A stretch of DNA of 64,000 nt from Eonycteris spelaea (lineage: Eukaryota; Chordata; Mammalia; Chiroptera; Pteropodidae). Made by a program: the position numbers and the translations under genes. The stretch lies in NCBI GenBank assembly GCA_003508835.1, contig PUFA01000315.1, positions 1,178,001 through 1,242,000 of the forward strand, read 5' to 3'. Of this stretch, positions 11,945-24,599 are shown piece by piece (the stretch's first letter is position 1; every line of letters starts with the position of its first letter). Under the pieces are notes generated by a model. That model saw only the letters and a program-made list of their open reading frames with translations. It had not been told where the DNA came from and did no database searches.

Positions 11945-12150
11945 AGTGCTTATTGAACATCTGCTGTTTTGCTAACACTATAGTAAGCACTTTTTATTTT
12001 ATCTCATTATATCCTCACAACTCTATGAGAAATTACTATTATTCCGTATTGTAGATCACAAAATTGTGAGAAGAAAGGTTTAACTTTTCTAGGCTTGCAC
12101 AGTTGGCAATTTGAGCAACTGATATTCAAAGCTAAGTCAGGAAGACTATC
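11945..12150 (-). mobile_element. MIR SINE, minus strand
   Basis: Landmarks are AGTGCTTATTGAACATCTGC, AGTAAGCACTTTTTATTTTA, TCCTCACAACTCTATGAG and a gap-rich remainder ending TTGCACAGTTGG. This is the antisense MIR order ('GAGCACTTACTGTG...TAAGCGCTTTACAT...CCTCACAACAACCCTATGAGG...CACACAGCTAG'). The tRNA-derived head, on the right in this orientation, is very decayed. Confidence 0.85.
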
Positions 12151-14862
12151 TTATCCATGTTTCCATAACACTGGAGTGCTACAAAATATTCTCACTTTCA
12201 TCTTTTTAACAGTATATATTAATGGTGTTTTTAATATTTATATTTACCTAAGAAACAAAAATGGTTCCCTAATAACCATTAAAGTCTCTTTTCTCAGAAA
12301 TCCTCTTCACTATTATACATCCCTTAATACTCATTTACGTGTATTTGATTTTATATAGTTCATTAGTACATAAAAATTCATATGATTACTTGACTAGATT
12401 GTATACTGTAAAAAGTCATGATTTTATTATCTGCATAATGAATTTCAAGTTATAACTGAAGAATATTATAAACCCAATGTTGCACTTTAAAATAACTTTC
12501 CTTCAGAGTAAATAGTCCCAGATCTTCAAACAATCCATTTTGAGGTTATCACAGGCTGCTTTTAAAAATACTTCAAGTATCTTATTAATATTTCAAATAT
12601 CATTTTTATGAATCCACAAAATTATTCAAAGCTAAACCATACAACAATTTGATCAAATCTAAAACACACACATTCTGAGTAAATTTATCTGTTCCATCTT
12701 CACTCTTTTAAGTTAAATTAAATTACTTCCAACTCATGTTTTGGAAATGAGATTTAATTTTTCAGAATAAAGCTATCTAACACAATTTAGTATGTATTCA
12801 ATGATAGTTCTTATATTTATCAAATAATTACTACAACTATTTTTATTTTTTTATTTTTTTAAAGAGACTTTTTTTTTTTTTAATTTGATATTCTGAAAAT
12901 GTGTGAATACAGATTTAATTTATCAAGACATGATCTTTACTCCAAACCAAATGAATTAATTATTCCAGTGTCTGATATTAAGTTTGCCATGTTATTATAG
13001 TTGTTTTAAATACTATATTCCTTGGAGTGACTTTAAATTATATAAAACCATGAATTTTGAGAACAGCTGCCAGTTGTATTCTTTATTGTAGCTACTGAGC
13101 CAAGCATATAGTAGGTACTTATCATGTCTTGAATTTATAGATTTGTTGTACTGGAAATACTGTTTTCAAAGATCTAAAGTCATACACATCTGTTCAGAAA
13201 TCTTAATTTTTAGTATATAATTCCTTTATAAAATAATTTTAAAATTATTTTGCACACCAAAGTTATACCTCATATCAAAAAAAAAATTAAGTTCACTATA
13301 TTGTCCTTGCCAATGTTTCACCAGAGTTTAACCTTAAAAATCACTTGCAATTTGAAGATACCTATATTCATGGGGATAGGTGACTTGTGAAATACTTCTA
13401 TAGCATGTTCAATAAGTTGGCTTTATTTCCGGGTGTAATTTAAATAGAAAGTATTTGTATATTTGATGGTATTATGGAATTTTATGACATCTTAAGACTT
13501 TTCATCAAAGAGACAAAAGCATTCATGTATAGATAAAACAACTGACAAAAGATGGGTTAAATAAATTTCCCAGTTTGTGGATAATAAAATCATAGTTCTC
13601 TGCACAAACAATAGGTGTTTTGATAGTCCAACAATATGTGGTACTTAAGACTAATTCTCATGTGACTCACTTTGTTTTTTAAGTACTTCTTAAAAATTAG
13701 GCAAAGAATACTACTTGATAAGACCAAATAACTGAAAGTATAATAGAAAGAAATAAAATTGCACAGATGTCTTTGTCTACTTGGTAAATAGCCTTTAAAA
13801 CATTGTTCTACTCTTTAATTATGTAGTTAAACATGTTCACAATAAATAGGAAATGCATTCTATGTTTTCCTAACTAGGGCTCACAAAACATTAGGCCAGT
13901 ATAGTTTTGGCAGATAAATCCTTAAAAATGTACAGAAGTAAGTATTAATCAACTTTTGAAATATGACCTTAGGTTTATTTTTTTTATATTTAATATAAGA
14001 TTTACTATTTACAGGATTTTTTTCTCTTTAAATATACTATTAATGAGCAATTTCTATTTTTCATGTATATTTTAAATCTTGATCTAATTTGAGTTTTTCA
14101 TTCCATGTCTAAGATGGAAACATTTTCAATAGTTTATAAATTATATGTGAAGGGGATTTAAGACTCATACTTGAGTAAAATAAATGTAATTAAAATTTTA
14201 CAAATGTTCACTTGAATTAATTCTCTATGTCAGTAAATAGTAACAATATAATAAATACAGTAAATAGTAAGCACATATGGTAAGTATAAGTAAACCATAC
14301 AATAAATAGCTCCTATAAATATGTGAAATATTGAGAAATTGTACCCATCTCTCAGAATACATGAGCCTGGAATTGTGAAGTTAAATAAGGGCTATCAGTA
14401 TTAAGAAAGGAGTTAAGGCATAACAGTGGTGGTGGTGGTATGTATGGAGGGGATGGGGAGCAAATATGAAGGAAGTAGAAAATAATAATCTGTGTTGTAC
14501 ATGAGATATAAAATTAAAATGAAGTAATGTTTTGCCTAATAGGTTTGTAGAGCTAATTTTTCCTTGAATCCAATCCAATTTTTATTGCCAATTTCATTTT
14601 TGTTTAATTGGAAAGTTTCCTTCCAACACAGGGGTACAATTCCTTTCTTTACATTGCTACACCCTTTCCACACATCTTTAGAATATAGATTACACATGGG
14701 CCATTTATAAATAGTTAGATTTAATCAACAAGATAAACATTCATATAGCAATTTTGCAAATTAGCCACTTTGATGCTAATCATTTCTATTTGTGTTCCTC
14801 AAACTCCATTTCTTATATCTTTAATAGACGTAACGCTACTGTCCTTATAAGATGCCAACTTC
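12151..14862. other. Unassigned AT-rich DNA
   Basis: About 2.7 kb with no gene seen. A short possible L2/MIR 3' end (AGCATATAGTAGGTACTTATC, near 13102-13122) and a (GGT)n stretch near 14427-14438 are the only repeats noticed. Several TAAT/ATTA-rich patches occur, as expected at this base composition. Confidence 0.45.
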
Positions 14863-15290
14863 TTGAGTCATGAACATCCGTTAAAAATAAAGGGGGATCA
14901 CCTTGAGTTCCAAAAATGCAAATCAACTGGAAAAACGCCAGCTGGCCTTAATCTTTCAACACTGCAGCTTAGTCTGCCTCATGTCAGCAGGCTAGCAGGT
15001 ATTCTTTTTATAGAAACAGAATTTAGCAAGTGTAGCTGCTGTTTCTTTCTTGTCAAAAATGAATTTCTTCCTTCCCTAGCTGTATCCAAGCAGACATACA
15101 CATGCACTAATTGCAAACAAATGTACATTTGGAGAGTAATAACATGTTAGTAAAAGTTACTAACTAGTATAAAGACCTGCTCATTGATTTTGTATGAAAA
15201 AATGGCTTAAAAGCCCAAACGTGATTTGTTATCTTTGCAATAAATTATCAGTGGCAATAAAATAAATTTTAAAAGACAGAGATTATTAAG
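14863..15290. other. Non-repeat block, candidate conserved non-coding element
   Basis: This segment is less AT-rich than its surroundings and resembles no repeat family that I know. It contains an octamer-type POU site, ATGCAAATC, at about 14917-14925, a TGACAT-poor centre and several TAAT-like words. An open frame of 95 codons on the plus strand (14863-15150) has no recognisable domain. Candidate enhancer or chance; no cross-species evidence is available here. Confidence 0.25.
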
Positions 15291-16559
15291 TATATACTCT
15301 TTCTTTAAGAGAAATGAATGCCAGGCAATGGTCATGAAAGTTAACCTGAGGTTATTCTCTAGTTTAAAAATATTCATCTACAATTCACTCTGGTAAAACC
15401 TCAGTATGTTCTGATTGTCTCCCTATCCAATCTTTTGTGTCCTTATTTTTAAACTGTATAATAAGTCACTGTCTCCTTTTTCTATGTTACTGTGTCCCAA
15501 AAAAGAGATAATATATGCAACCTAAAATAACCATTTCTTATAATAAGTAAAGGTTAAAACCGTTTATAAGGTGACTCATATAGACATCAAGTGCTGCAGA
15601 TGTATTAGGCATATAATGACATCCACATTCAGTCAATATGCTCACACCTAAATTTAGGGAATAAACCCACTTTAAGTTTTTCCCATGAAATGGTACAACA
15701 TATGAAATTAAACACTGCAGAAATATGAAACATATCCTGTCATCGTTGAGTAACTACTTCTACTTTCTATTTACCCACTCATCTCTTTTGTTTATACCCT
15801 ATGTTAAATCTCCACATGTCATACATCAGATTGCTACAGTTTCTTCCACTCCACCAGTAATCTGCAGTTACCCCTTTTTCTTTGTAATGACTCCCAAGCA
15901 ATATTTTGACTGTTGATCTCTAAAACTTTTCTTTACAAAAGAACAGTGAGAGAGACTTTTTGGCAGTGAAGACCTTTCTTAACTATATGATTTGTGCCAG
16001 TTCTAAGAAGGTGTCAAAATATTATACTTAAGTCCCCATTGGATGCCAGGCACTCTTCTAAGTACAGTGGAAAAGGCTGGGAAACCAGGCCAACTGACAT
16101 GTAGTTTATTAGTTTTGCAACACTAAGTCCAATTAATGTGTCTCTTCAATTTATAAAAGAGCAAAATGTATTCCCATGCAAGGAAAAAAAGAACCTGTAA
16201 TATCTGATTCATTTTCTCTATATAGCCTACATTTGTTAACATTTATAGTGAAGTTTTATATTAAAAAAAGGAAAATATGAAATAAAAGATACTCAGTAAA
16301 TTTCATTTGATTATAATACACCACATAGGAATAGACCACAAATATGTCAATATATGAAAAAAAGTGTCTTTATATTTTTTTGTTACTACATTTTTAAATA
16401 TATGCAATGCAGTTACATTACATTTTTTATGAAGTTTCATCATGAAATATACCAAACAAAAAATAATTTTAAGAGTATATAATGCTTCTATGAAAAATGT
16501 AGATAAGCATTTTTTATATATGTTTTAGATATATTTTTTATTTAACTAAAGCCTACAGA
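15291..16559. other. Unassigned AT-rich DNA with a short L2/MIR-like trace
   Basis: Nothing coding recognised. Near 16030-16095 the words ATGCCAGGCACTCTTCTAAG and GGGAAACCAG suggest a minus-strand L2 or MIR 3' fragment ('TGCCAGGCACTGTTCTAGG...'). Confidence 0.4.
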
Positions 16560-17870
16560 TGGGACTATAATTTCTGGATCCTTTACCCAACCTTTCCCCT
16601 AGAATTTAGCTATCACTTAAAGTAACTGTTAACTATCCATTAAAATTTTAAGACTTTGCTATATACTTATGTATTCACAGATATATATATAAATATCATA
16701 TAGTTTCTCTACAATTTCATAAATAATGCAATAGTAAATATCTTTTTAGTTCAATTTTTATTCAAATAACTTGATATTTATTTATACCATTACATATAAC
16801 TTTTGCAATAAAATCATGTATTTTACATACTAATACATGATAACAAGTTTAGCTCTTTATTTATTACTAACCTGTAATTAATTTGTTTATCCTCTTTGTA
16901 GTTATAAGTAATACTGCAAATAATATTTTATGTATCTTCTTGCCTACATGTACAAAAAATTCTAGGAACTGTGTTTAGTGGTAAACCCTCTGTCATAGAG
17001 TATAAATATCTTCAAATTTATCAGTTATTGCCAAATTGCCTCTGAATCTGTATAAAATTACATTCCTAATAGAGATGTATGAGTAAAATTTTCCCACTCA
17101 ATCTTTGATGTTATACAATTCTATGAATGTTAATTTTGCTATCTAATTGGTGAGGAGCCATGCCTTATTTTATTTTAATTGTATTTCTCTGATTTCTACT
17201 GATTTGAGGTACCTTTTTATGTTTTCTAGTCTTTCAAATATCTTCTCCACAAATATTCTATTTATATCACTTGCCCAGTACCTATTGATCACCTAGTTTA
17301 CTTTTTTTTTTTTTTCCTTATAGAAGATATTTCACATTCAAAATATGTCTATTTTTAAAGGTGCTTCTACGTTGTCTCCCTCTATTACCTTTCTTTTCAT
17401 TTTGTATATCTTTCAACATAAAGAAGCTTTTCCTTAAATTTTCATGTTATTAAATGTGTCAATATGTCCCTTTATGGTATGATATTTTGAAACTTGACTA
17501 AATCATCTTTCTTGCCATATCATAAATAAATTGACTATGTATTTTTCTAAAAGTGTTTTTTTTCTCTCTTTTAGAACTTTGATCCATGATCATTCTATAT
17601 TTATGTGTATGGCATGAAATAGGGATCTCGATTTTACCTTTCAATGGGGATAGCAAATATCCTAGTAGCGTATGTTGAATGGGCCATTTCCCCCTACTAA
17701 TCTACAGTGCAAATATATTTTCTGCTGGGTGCTTTATTTTGTTCCATTAATGTATGTATATATGTGCTCATACTCACTCTTTGATAATTAGATATACTGA
17801 CTCTCCTGGTACAACATCTATCCTTATACATTTCAGGCTTTTTTTTCCACTTCCACAGATCATATAAATT
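16560..17870 (-). mobile_element. Old LINE-1 3' region, minus strand
   Basis: The plus strand shows antisense landmarks of mammal-wide L1 in order. They are ATTGCCAAATTGCCTCTGAA (17026-17045), TCCCACTCAATC, TGTATTTCTCTGATTTCTACTG (about 17179-17200), TTTTATGTTTTCTAGTC, CCTTTATGGTATGATATTTTG and then GAAATAGGGATCTCGATTTTACC (about 17617). The closing part corresponds to 'GAGGTAGGGATCCAATTTTA...' in old L1 families and is followed by GTTCCATTAATGTATGT. No open frame of useful length is left. Confidence 0.75.
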
Positions 17871-18884
17871 TTGATGAAATGATAAATTTGACAGTACTTT
17901 ATTAATTTATACATGTAGTTTACATGTTTATTTAATTTTAAGTGTAATTATTTACCAAATTGATTAATTTTATTCTAAAAACTTAGTTTTTTATATACTA
18001 TTCAATGGATGTATAAAGTTTATTTAACTACATTTATATTTGGAATATATGGATTATTTTTGTTTTATATATAAATAACTTCAATTTTTGTATATATGTC
18101 ATTTTTACATATACATATACAATGTCTACATAATATATAATTTTATATACTATATATGCAAAAAATCAAGAATGTTAATTATAATTTTATATATAAATAT
18201 ATAAAACTCTTTGATATATATTTTCTTATATATATAAAATTATAGGAATATAGTTACTTGCTTGGTACAGAGTCTCCAAGTGGGGATACAAGGCAAATGG
18301 TACATATATTTTGACATATTCTGAAATTAGTTCCTAAAGTTTCTTGGTATTTATGTTATAAACAATATATGTCAATTTTCGATAAAATGTATTATACAGG
18401 TAAGATATTACATGTATACCTACCCTGCCCACCTCAAGGGAGACAATTAAGCCTCACCTACTAAGTGTATTCTGCTCAAAGTCAAGGTTGCCTGTGTAAT
18501 GTTGCTTACGTAAAGTTGAATGTGGCTTCTCAAGGTTGAAAGACCTAAAAAAAAAAAGTATGTTCTGCTCCCCTGCTTTCTCCTTACTCCCTTGCTGATA
18601 CTCACACTAAAGCAATAGAAATAAAAACATAGCAAATGCCTTTCCTGTCCAGAAATTTTATAAACATTTACTCTTTTTTCCCCTATATTTTCTGTAATTA
18701 AAAAGAAAGTATTTAAAAAGTCTGGTTATTTGTCAAAGTTAATTGACAGTTTGCATCTCACAGGACCATATGATCTTTTGAAGCTCTTGACTATTTTTTG
18801 AAGACCTTTCATTTCTCCACATTGGGAAAACTATTTCATCCCGATTCTACTACTTCTCTGAGAGATAGAAGCTTAGTCATTTGG
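17871..18884. other. Very AT-rich unassigned DNA
   Basis: Bases 17880-18250 are nearly pure A/T with repeated TATATA words, a possible matrix-attachment-like or DNA-unwinding tract. The rest is ordinary. No gene is seen. Confidence 0.45.
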
Positions 18885-19800
18885 TATGTTCATCTTTCAA
18901 TATCTACCAATGGGTTTTTCAGGATTTCGTTCTCATTTCTTTTCTCTTCACAGTCAAAGATTTTGCTGGCTTAAACTGCAATTTATATGCTAATGAGTCT
19001 CAAATCTATACCTTCTGGTTTCCAATGTACAATGGATTATTGGATGTAAGTACTTAAAAGTAACAATAGTGGCTCAAAATCTAACATGATTAAAAATTTA
19101 AAACTACATCAATGTCTTTTATACTGCTTCTTATCCTGTAATCCCTTCTCTAGCCCAGCCCCACCCTTAGTCACCATGTACTGTAGCTGTTTATTCTGCA
19201 TTCCCAGATTGGTGTATGACTAAACATTTCACTTTATCTCTCAAATCAGAAACTTGGAAGTCAGTCTCAATGACCATTTTCCCCTTTATAACTATATCCA
19301 ATTAGGTATATATTCTGTCATTTCTATATCCTAAATATCCCTTGTTCTACTCTGACCAGCATCAATAGCTAAAATTTTAGGTCTTTTTTATCTTGCTTAA
19401 TGGTCATAGTATCCTAAACTGTCTTTTTGTTTATATTTTTATGCTATTTTCTATCCATCCTAATTTTCCATGAGTGATTCTCAAAAATTCCAGCTTAATC
19501 ACACTACATTTTCTCTGTCTGAATCATTTAGTATGTCCACGCACACATCTTTTATTACCTAATTCTCCCTGATTTTATATCATTTTCTCTAGATGCATCT
19601 TTATTCCAAACACATCATATATAATGCCCAACTTTCTGACCATTCAAAATCTTTGTTTCAGGTTTTTGCACATAGTTTATTCTGTTTGAAATATGCAATT
19701 TGATCCCATCCATATCATTTGTTCCATTCTTCAAGACAGTTAAAGCATCACTATCCTGTAAACATTACTCCTGTATTCAATTATCTAATTTGCTTCAGTT
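18885..19800 (+). mobile_element. LINE-2 (L2) remnant, plus strand
   Basis: Sense-strand order follows L2 ORF2 toward its 3' end. Landmarks are GCTAATGAGTCTCAAATCTA (about 18990), AACTTGGAAGTCAGTCTCAA (about 19251-19270), the following TTTTCCCC and CCTTGTTCTACTCTGACCAG. They continue with CATTCAAAATCTTTGTTTCAGG, TTTTTGCACATAGTTTATTC and CATTCTTCAAGACAGTTAAA (19724-19743). This matches 'CTTGGAGTCATCCTTGACTCC...CATGCCTTTGCACATGCTGTTCCC...CATCCTTCAAGAC.CAGC'. It is cut on the right by the LTR at 19803. Confidence 0.6.
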
Positions 19801-19802
19801 TC

Positions 19803-20249
19803 TGTATTGTCAGTGTTCTGAGAAACAGAACCAACAGAATGTGTGTGTGAGTGTGCGTGCATGTGTGCACACGTGCATGTGCACACGCATGTGAATGAGA
19901 GAAATTTTAAGGAACTGACTCATGTGATTGTTAAGGCATAAGTCCAAAATTTGCAGGGCAGGCCAATAACTTTGAGACCCAGGGAAGAGTTATAGTCCAA
20001 GTTCAAAGCAGTGGACTGGCAGAATTCCTTCTTGCTTGGAGGTGGTCCATCTGTGTTCTATTAAGGCCTTCCATTTACTGTATGAGGCAGGCTCATCCAC
20101 ATTATGAGGGATAGTCTGTTTTACTCAAACACCATTGATTTAAATGTTAATCTCATTCAAAAATACTTTCAAAAAAACACCTAAAATAATGTTTGACCAA
20201 ATATCTGGGCACTCTGGCCCAGCCATGTTGACACAAAATTAACTGTACA
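19803..20249 (-). mobile_element. Solo MaLR-like LTR, minus strand
   Basis: Landmarks in order are TGAGAAACAGAACCAACAGA (19819-19838), GACTCATGTGATTG, AAGTCCAAAATTTGCAGGGC (19941-19960), GCAGAATTCCTTCTTGCTTGG (about 20019-20039) and TTTAAATGTTAATCTCATTC. The series closes with AATGTTTGACCAAATATCTGGGC (about 20189). This is the antisense of a common mammalian LTR-like repeat whose sense strand starts near GATGGTTAATTTTATGTGTC and ends near ACTAATACA, as MaLR LTRs do. The same family occurs in the opposite direction at 30647-31119. The internal TATA-type simple repeat of the family is here replaced by a GT/CA alternating tract (19841-19892). No convincing target duplication is seen. Confidence 0.7.
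19851..19892. repeat. Alternating GT/CA/CG tract with internal palindromes (Z-DNA-type)
   Basis: About 42 bases of continuous purine-pyrimidine alternation rich in GT, GC and CG steps, including TGTGCACACGTGCATGTGCA (19864-19883) and two GTGCAC palindromes. Such tracts favour left-handed DNA or cruciforms under negative supercoiling. It lies inside the LTR at 19803-20249. Confidence 0.8.
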
Positions 20250-20985
20250 AGTTCCCATTTCTGTGCCTCTATCTTGTAATTCTGTACCATTCAGGCTTCT
20301 TTTTTTTTTTTTTTTAAAGCCGTTTTTTACTTTTTACTCTAAGAAGTGGTTAATGGCATATAATAAACAATATTTTATATAGCTTTTCCTTGTTTTATCA
20401 ACATTAGATGTAGTCTCTTTGTTTTCACACTTAAACCACTCTCAATAAAAATTGACCTATCTCCAAAATTAATTTTAGATTCTGTTTATTTTATTTGTAA
20501 TTAAAGCAATATGCTTAGACTCTTATGTATTTATTATGATTATCCACTTTATAAGATGAAGATATTTGTACCTTTTTCATTTTCTGTATCTTTTCTCTAC
20601 CTTATATCTTGCTACATCTATCAAGTGTAATATTGTTGTCCTGTCAAAATTTTATAGAATCTTCATTTTTCTTTAAACATTAAAAAACCTGTATTGACTT
20701 TATGAGTATATCATATATCCACCATAGAAAGCCAAGCAGAAGCTATACTCCATTAGTGACTAAGCTTTAGAGTCACATAGAATTACTTCTGCCATGTTCT
20801 GTTCATAAATAGTGGGCCATTACTCTAGATTCACTTTTAAGAAAAAGTATTCACCACCTTTTGAAGTGGGAATATCAAAAAATTACAGGCATGTTTTTAA
20901 ACCATTCCACCTTCCTTACCACAGTGTGGGTTTTATTTTATGATAGAATGTTAATTTATATCATAGTAATGAATCTTAATTTATT
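20250..20985. other. Unassigned AT-rich DNA
   Basis: Contains a T-run near 20300-20315 and pyrimidine-rich AT sequence that may be a very old LINE remnant, but no landmark is firm enough to name it. Confidence 0.45.
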
Positions 20986-22430
20986 TCTAACTGAATTTCA
21001 GCATTTCCTTTATTCCACGAGGAAGAAAGATCCATTGCTATTGGCCACTTACATACTTCTCTTCCAGACCTCTTTTTCTTCATCTTCCAAGTTTGATCTT
21101 TCCAGTCTTCTGACCAACCAGTAGAGCTTTTTGGCACTGCCTTTAATCCCTGTGTATGCTTACTTTGAGTCATTTTCTCTCCACAGAAAGTAGATAACCA
21201 GGTGTACTGACTATACTTGTGATCATTGGAAGAATATTTCCTCTCACCATTGTCTCTTAGGGTCTCCAATGCAGTAGTAGTCCATTTTCAGCTTCTCTTT
21301 ATATACCGACCTGACACATCCATGATGTGTTTCATTTCCTATCAGCTAGTTATAGAAAACTACCCATAAGACCTTTTGTGTGATTTGATGTAAGATATCA
21401 GTGTAACAGTGGTGGTGACCTGTGGTTTGTATCAATGCTTAGAATAGCTTTCTGATGCCCTCTAAATATGCTTGGGCCCAATGCTGAAAGTGACATCTAC
21501 ATTTCAAGATAGATTTGTTGTTGGGCCCACTTTATCTTATGTCCAATAGTGTAAAGCTTATGATGTTTCTTGGTTTGAAGCTCAGTATTTACTGGGACCC
21601 TTTGTATGCTGAGACCTTCTTTGTGAATGGTGTAAAGTTCTTTGCTGCAGGGAGCATGACTTTGCTACTGACTCTTAGGGGTTTGCACTTAAACTTTCCT
21701 GTTGAACTTTCCAGAGATCCTACATGGCCTCTGTCTTTTGCAAATACCTCTAGTAACGGGATCTCTTGACTTGTATGCCATGAGCATCAGAGTTTCTTGT
21801 ACCTCAACCTGGACCTGCTAAAGCTGTCTCTAAATGAATGTACCACAGTATAATCCCCAAGAGCAGAATATGCAGCCATTAAAATCTAAAAAGTGTATGT
21901 TTCTTCCCCCCCCCCAGGATGTGAAAAATATAATAAATCATTCTTTTGTCTTTTGTGGGGAGTTTCCAAGCATGTCTAGACAACTGAAACCTAAAACCTG
22001 TGCCAGTAGAGCAGTCCCTGAACCTCTTTAGGGTTAATCTCCTACTAGCTGGAGCACAATTGTTTACCAAGGCATCAAAAGTGCTTGCCAATTGGTACTC
22101 TGTGCTTATCAGGTCCTATTAACAAGTATCAATATAGTGGAACAGTATGATGTTCTGCACGATGTCCTCTGATATTCTGGGATTTCATTATCTGCATTGT
22201 TATTGGCAAGTTTAGTTCCATAATTGAATCTCCTACAGTCAACCCATCCTATAAATGACAGCCACTATTGAGCTTCTCAGTGATAATTTGAACCATTCTC
22301 CCTCATTCCCCAGCCCCTCCAAACTATTCTGTATTACCTTGCTAAACAAAGTGTCTTCCAGGTCTCTAAAAGAGGTCATTGCTGTGTTTCCTTGCCTCAT
22401 GTAGTAAAATGATTTTATTATGCTCAACTT
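20986..22430. other. Unidentified 1.4-kb block, less AT-rich than flanks
   Basis: This block stands out by composition and by carrying several open frames on both strands. On the minus strand these lie at 20976-21269 (97 codons), 21879-22091 and 22239-22427; on the plus strand at 21515-21769 (84 codons). I cannot match it to a named family. Its length, patchwork of broken frames and lack of poly(A) or inverted termini would suit an internal piece of an ancient endogenous retrovirus or MaLR element, but no diagnostic pol or gag motif was found. A C10 run at about 21906-21915 interrupts it. It could also be unique sequence. Confidence 0.3.
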
Positions 22431-23634
22431 TCTTAGCTTATTTAGCAGTTTTGGCTTTTCTACGTAATTGAACTACTGCTTTTCAAAGCTTACTAGGGTC
22501 TTCTCAGAAGCATATCAGGACTGATTCGGAGCTCTTATGACAAAGGAGAGGACCCCCATACCAGCAAACTCTCCTCTATCCAGTTTTGTGAGAGTTTAAG
22601 ATGAATGCAGAAAATGTTCGATCAGTTGCAAGATGAAACACACATTTAGTAAATAAGGAATAAAATTCTGTAGGGTCTTGAATGTAATATAATGGTATTA
22701 GTACATATTATGGAAAGTAATAAATTAGTTGGTAGTTTGAGGAAGTATTACCTAAAATTCAAAATGTATACATTTCTTAGTTCTCTTGATATTAGTTTTT
22801 ACTAATGGCTTGTAGGCTTTTTATTCTAGTTTTTTAGGCTGCTGGTTATTATTATTTTTATCAATTTAGTATTCATAATTTTAAAAATTGATATTTTATC
22901 TCTTATTTTTTACTTCACTAAAGATTCTTCTGCATTTCTTAGAAAAATAAATTCTGCTATCTAAAAAAAGGAAGAGTCCATATTAAATTGGTCAGTATTT
23001 TAGATATTATATATAGTCATGATGCATCCTTTCCTGATAAGGAAATTTAAGTTAAATATTCACAATAAAAGACTCCAAGGAGTAGATTGTTTTTATTCGA
23101 TTTGTAAGGGCCCTTAATGTTGACTCTTGTTTAATTATCAAAGATGCATTTACAAATGCATGACTGGTAATGGCTCAGATAATAGAGTCTAGGATGTATG
23201 TGTAACCAAGAAAATTGTGCTTGTCCTCCTGATGTTTAATTATGGCACAATACCAATTTCTTTAATTATATCATCATACTAACAACCGAGTACTTAGGTA
23301 GCCATCATTAACTATTTAATAGTTTACTACCATTTCCGTAGGAACTTAAGAAATAAAATAAACAGTAGGTGGCTGGAGGCCAACTAAAGAAAAGAAATTA
23401 GAATGGGAATGAAATTGCTAGTGTCAAGCATATTGATGCAAGCACTAAGTAATGGAGATTAATTACCCTAAATCTTAATCTTTTTTTTTTTCACCTTCAT
23501 TCAATTTCTAAAAGTACCTTATAATTACATGCTTCGGATTCATTACATGCAAAATATTTTATTTTGCTCATAAACTCTATTCAATAATCTGTATGGAAAT
23601 AATTTCAATTCTCAAAAAATATGATTGTATGTAT
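22431..23634. other. Unassigned AT-rich DNA
   Basis: No gene or repeat landmark recognised. Confidence 0.5.
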
Positions 23635-23680
23635 TACACACACACACGCACGCGCGCGCGCGCACACACACACATATATA
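23635..23680. repeat. Alternating CA-CG-CA-TA tract, strong Z-DNA candidate
   Basis: Forty-six bases of unbroken purine-pyrimidine alternation: a CA run, one CG at 23647-23648, (CG)6 at 23651-23662, a CA run, then TATATA. A (CG)6 core in methylated, CpG-poor mammalian DNA is unusual because CpG decays quickly. CG and CA alternation are the best known Z-DNA formers. Confidence 0.95.
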
Positions 23681-24599
23681 ATTTTATTTTTTTATTTTAG
23701 TTTAGGTTTATAGAAAAATTTAGTATATGTGTAATTTCACCCATAGGTAAAGAGTTCTTCACTTTATCAACTTATCAAAAGCCTCAAAGTCCTCTAAAAA
23801 GAGGTCTACATTTTCAGCTCTGAAATGTAAAGAGGCTGGAAATTATTTCTTTCATACTAACAACAGGAAAATGCTATGAAGATCAATAACTATTCTTAGA
23901 CCCATCAGAGAAATTAGATTGTAGGGCAAATTGCCTACAGCCTGAAATCTAGGGAGACCAGGAAATACAGAGTTACAGCTAGGATCTGCCCACCCGAAGC
24001 AGGAGCCGCTGGAGACATGAACTGGTAGGAACACTTAAATAGTCACTTTTATGAATACCTGGAGTTCGAGTGTGAGAGAAAAACTTCCCAGAGCTGTGAT
24101 TTTGGTGGGACCCCCAACACTTTCATGGGACCTTCTCCTATCAACCCTGCTGAGTTCTTGTAGTCAGAATCTGAAGAAAAGTCCTTGTGGCTCTGGCATA
24201 GGGAAAGGAAAAGTAATTATAGTGACATATGCTAGAGCCTTCTTTAGGGACGAGAACTTGTGTAAGACACTGAATTTCTCTAAGGGGAGGTCAATAGGGA
24301 AGTTCAAAATCAAGCATGGAGGGAAAAGCAAGAACACTACAGAGATTAGAAGCCTCTGGAACCTCTAGCTATAGCAAACATTAAAGACTGCCCAGCTCCT
24401 AGCCAGATTAATATCAATCTTCACACTAAGTCCTATTTAACTCAGTATCTATTGTCCAATATATGTCTGGCTTTTGACAAAAAAAATTATAAGGCATGTC
24501 AAAGAAAAGAAAAACATGCACTGAAAAGACAAAGCAATCATTGGAACCAGAATTAGTTATAACACAATGCTAGAATCATCAGACAGGTCATTTAAAATA

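Noticed and set aside
18447..18635. Possible 3' exon with poly(A) near 18550
   Set aside because: Only a short A-run within AT-rich DNA. No AATAAA at proper spacing and no open frame with known similarity.
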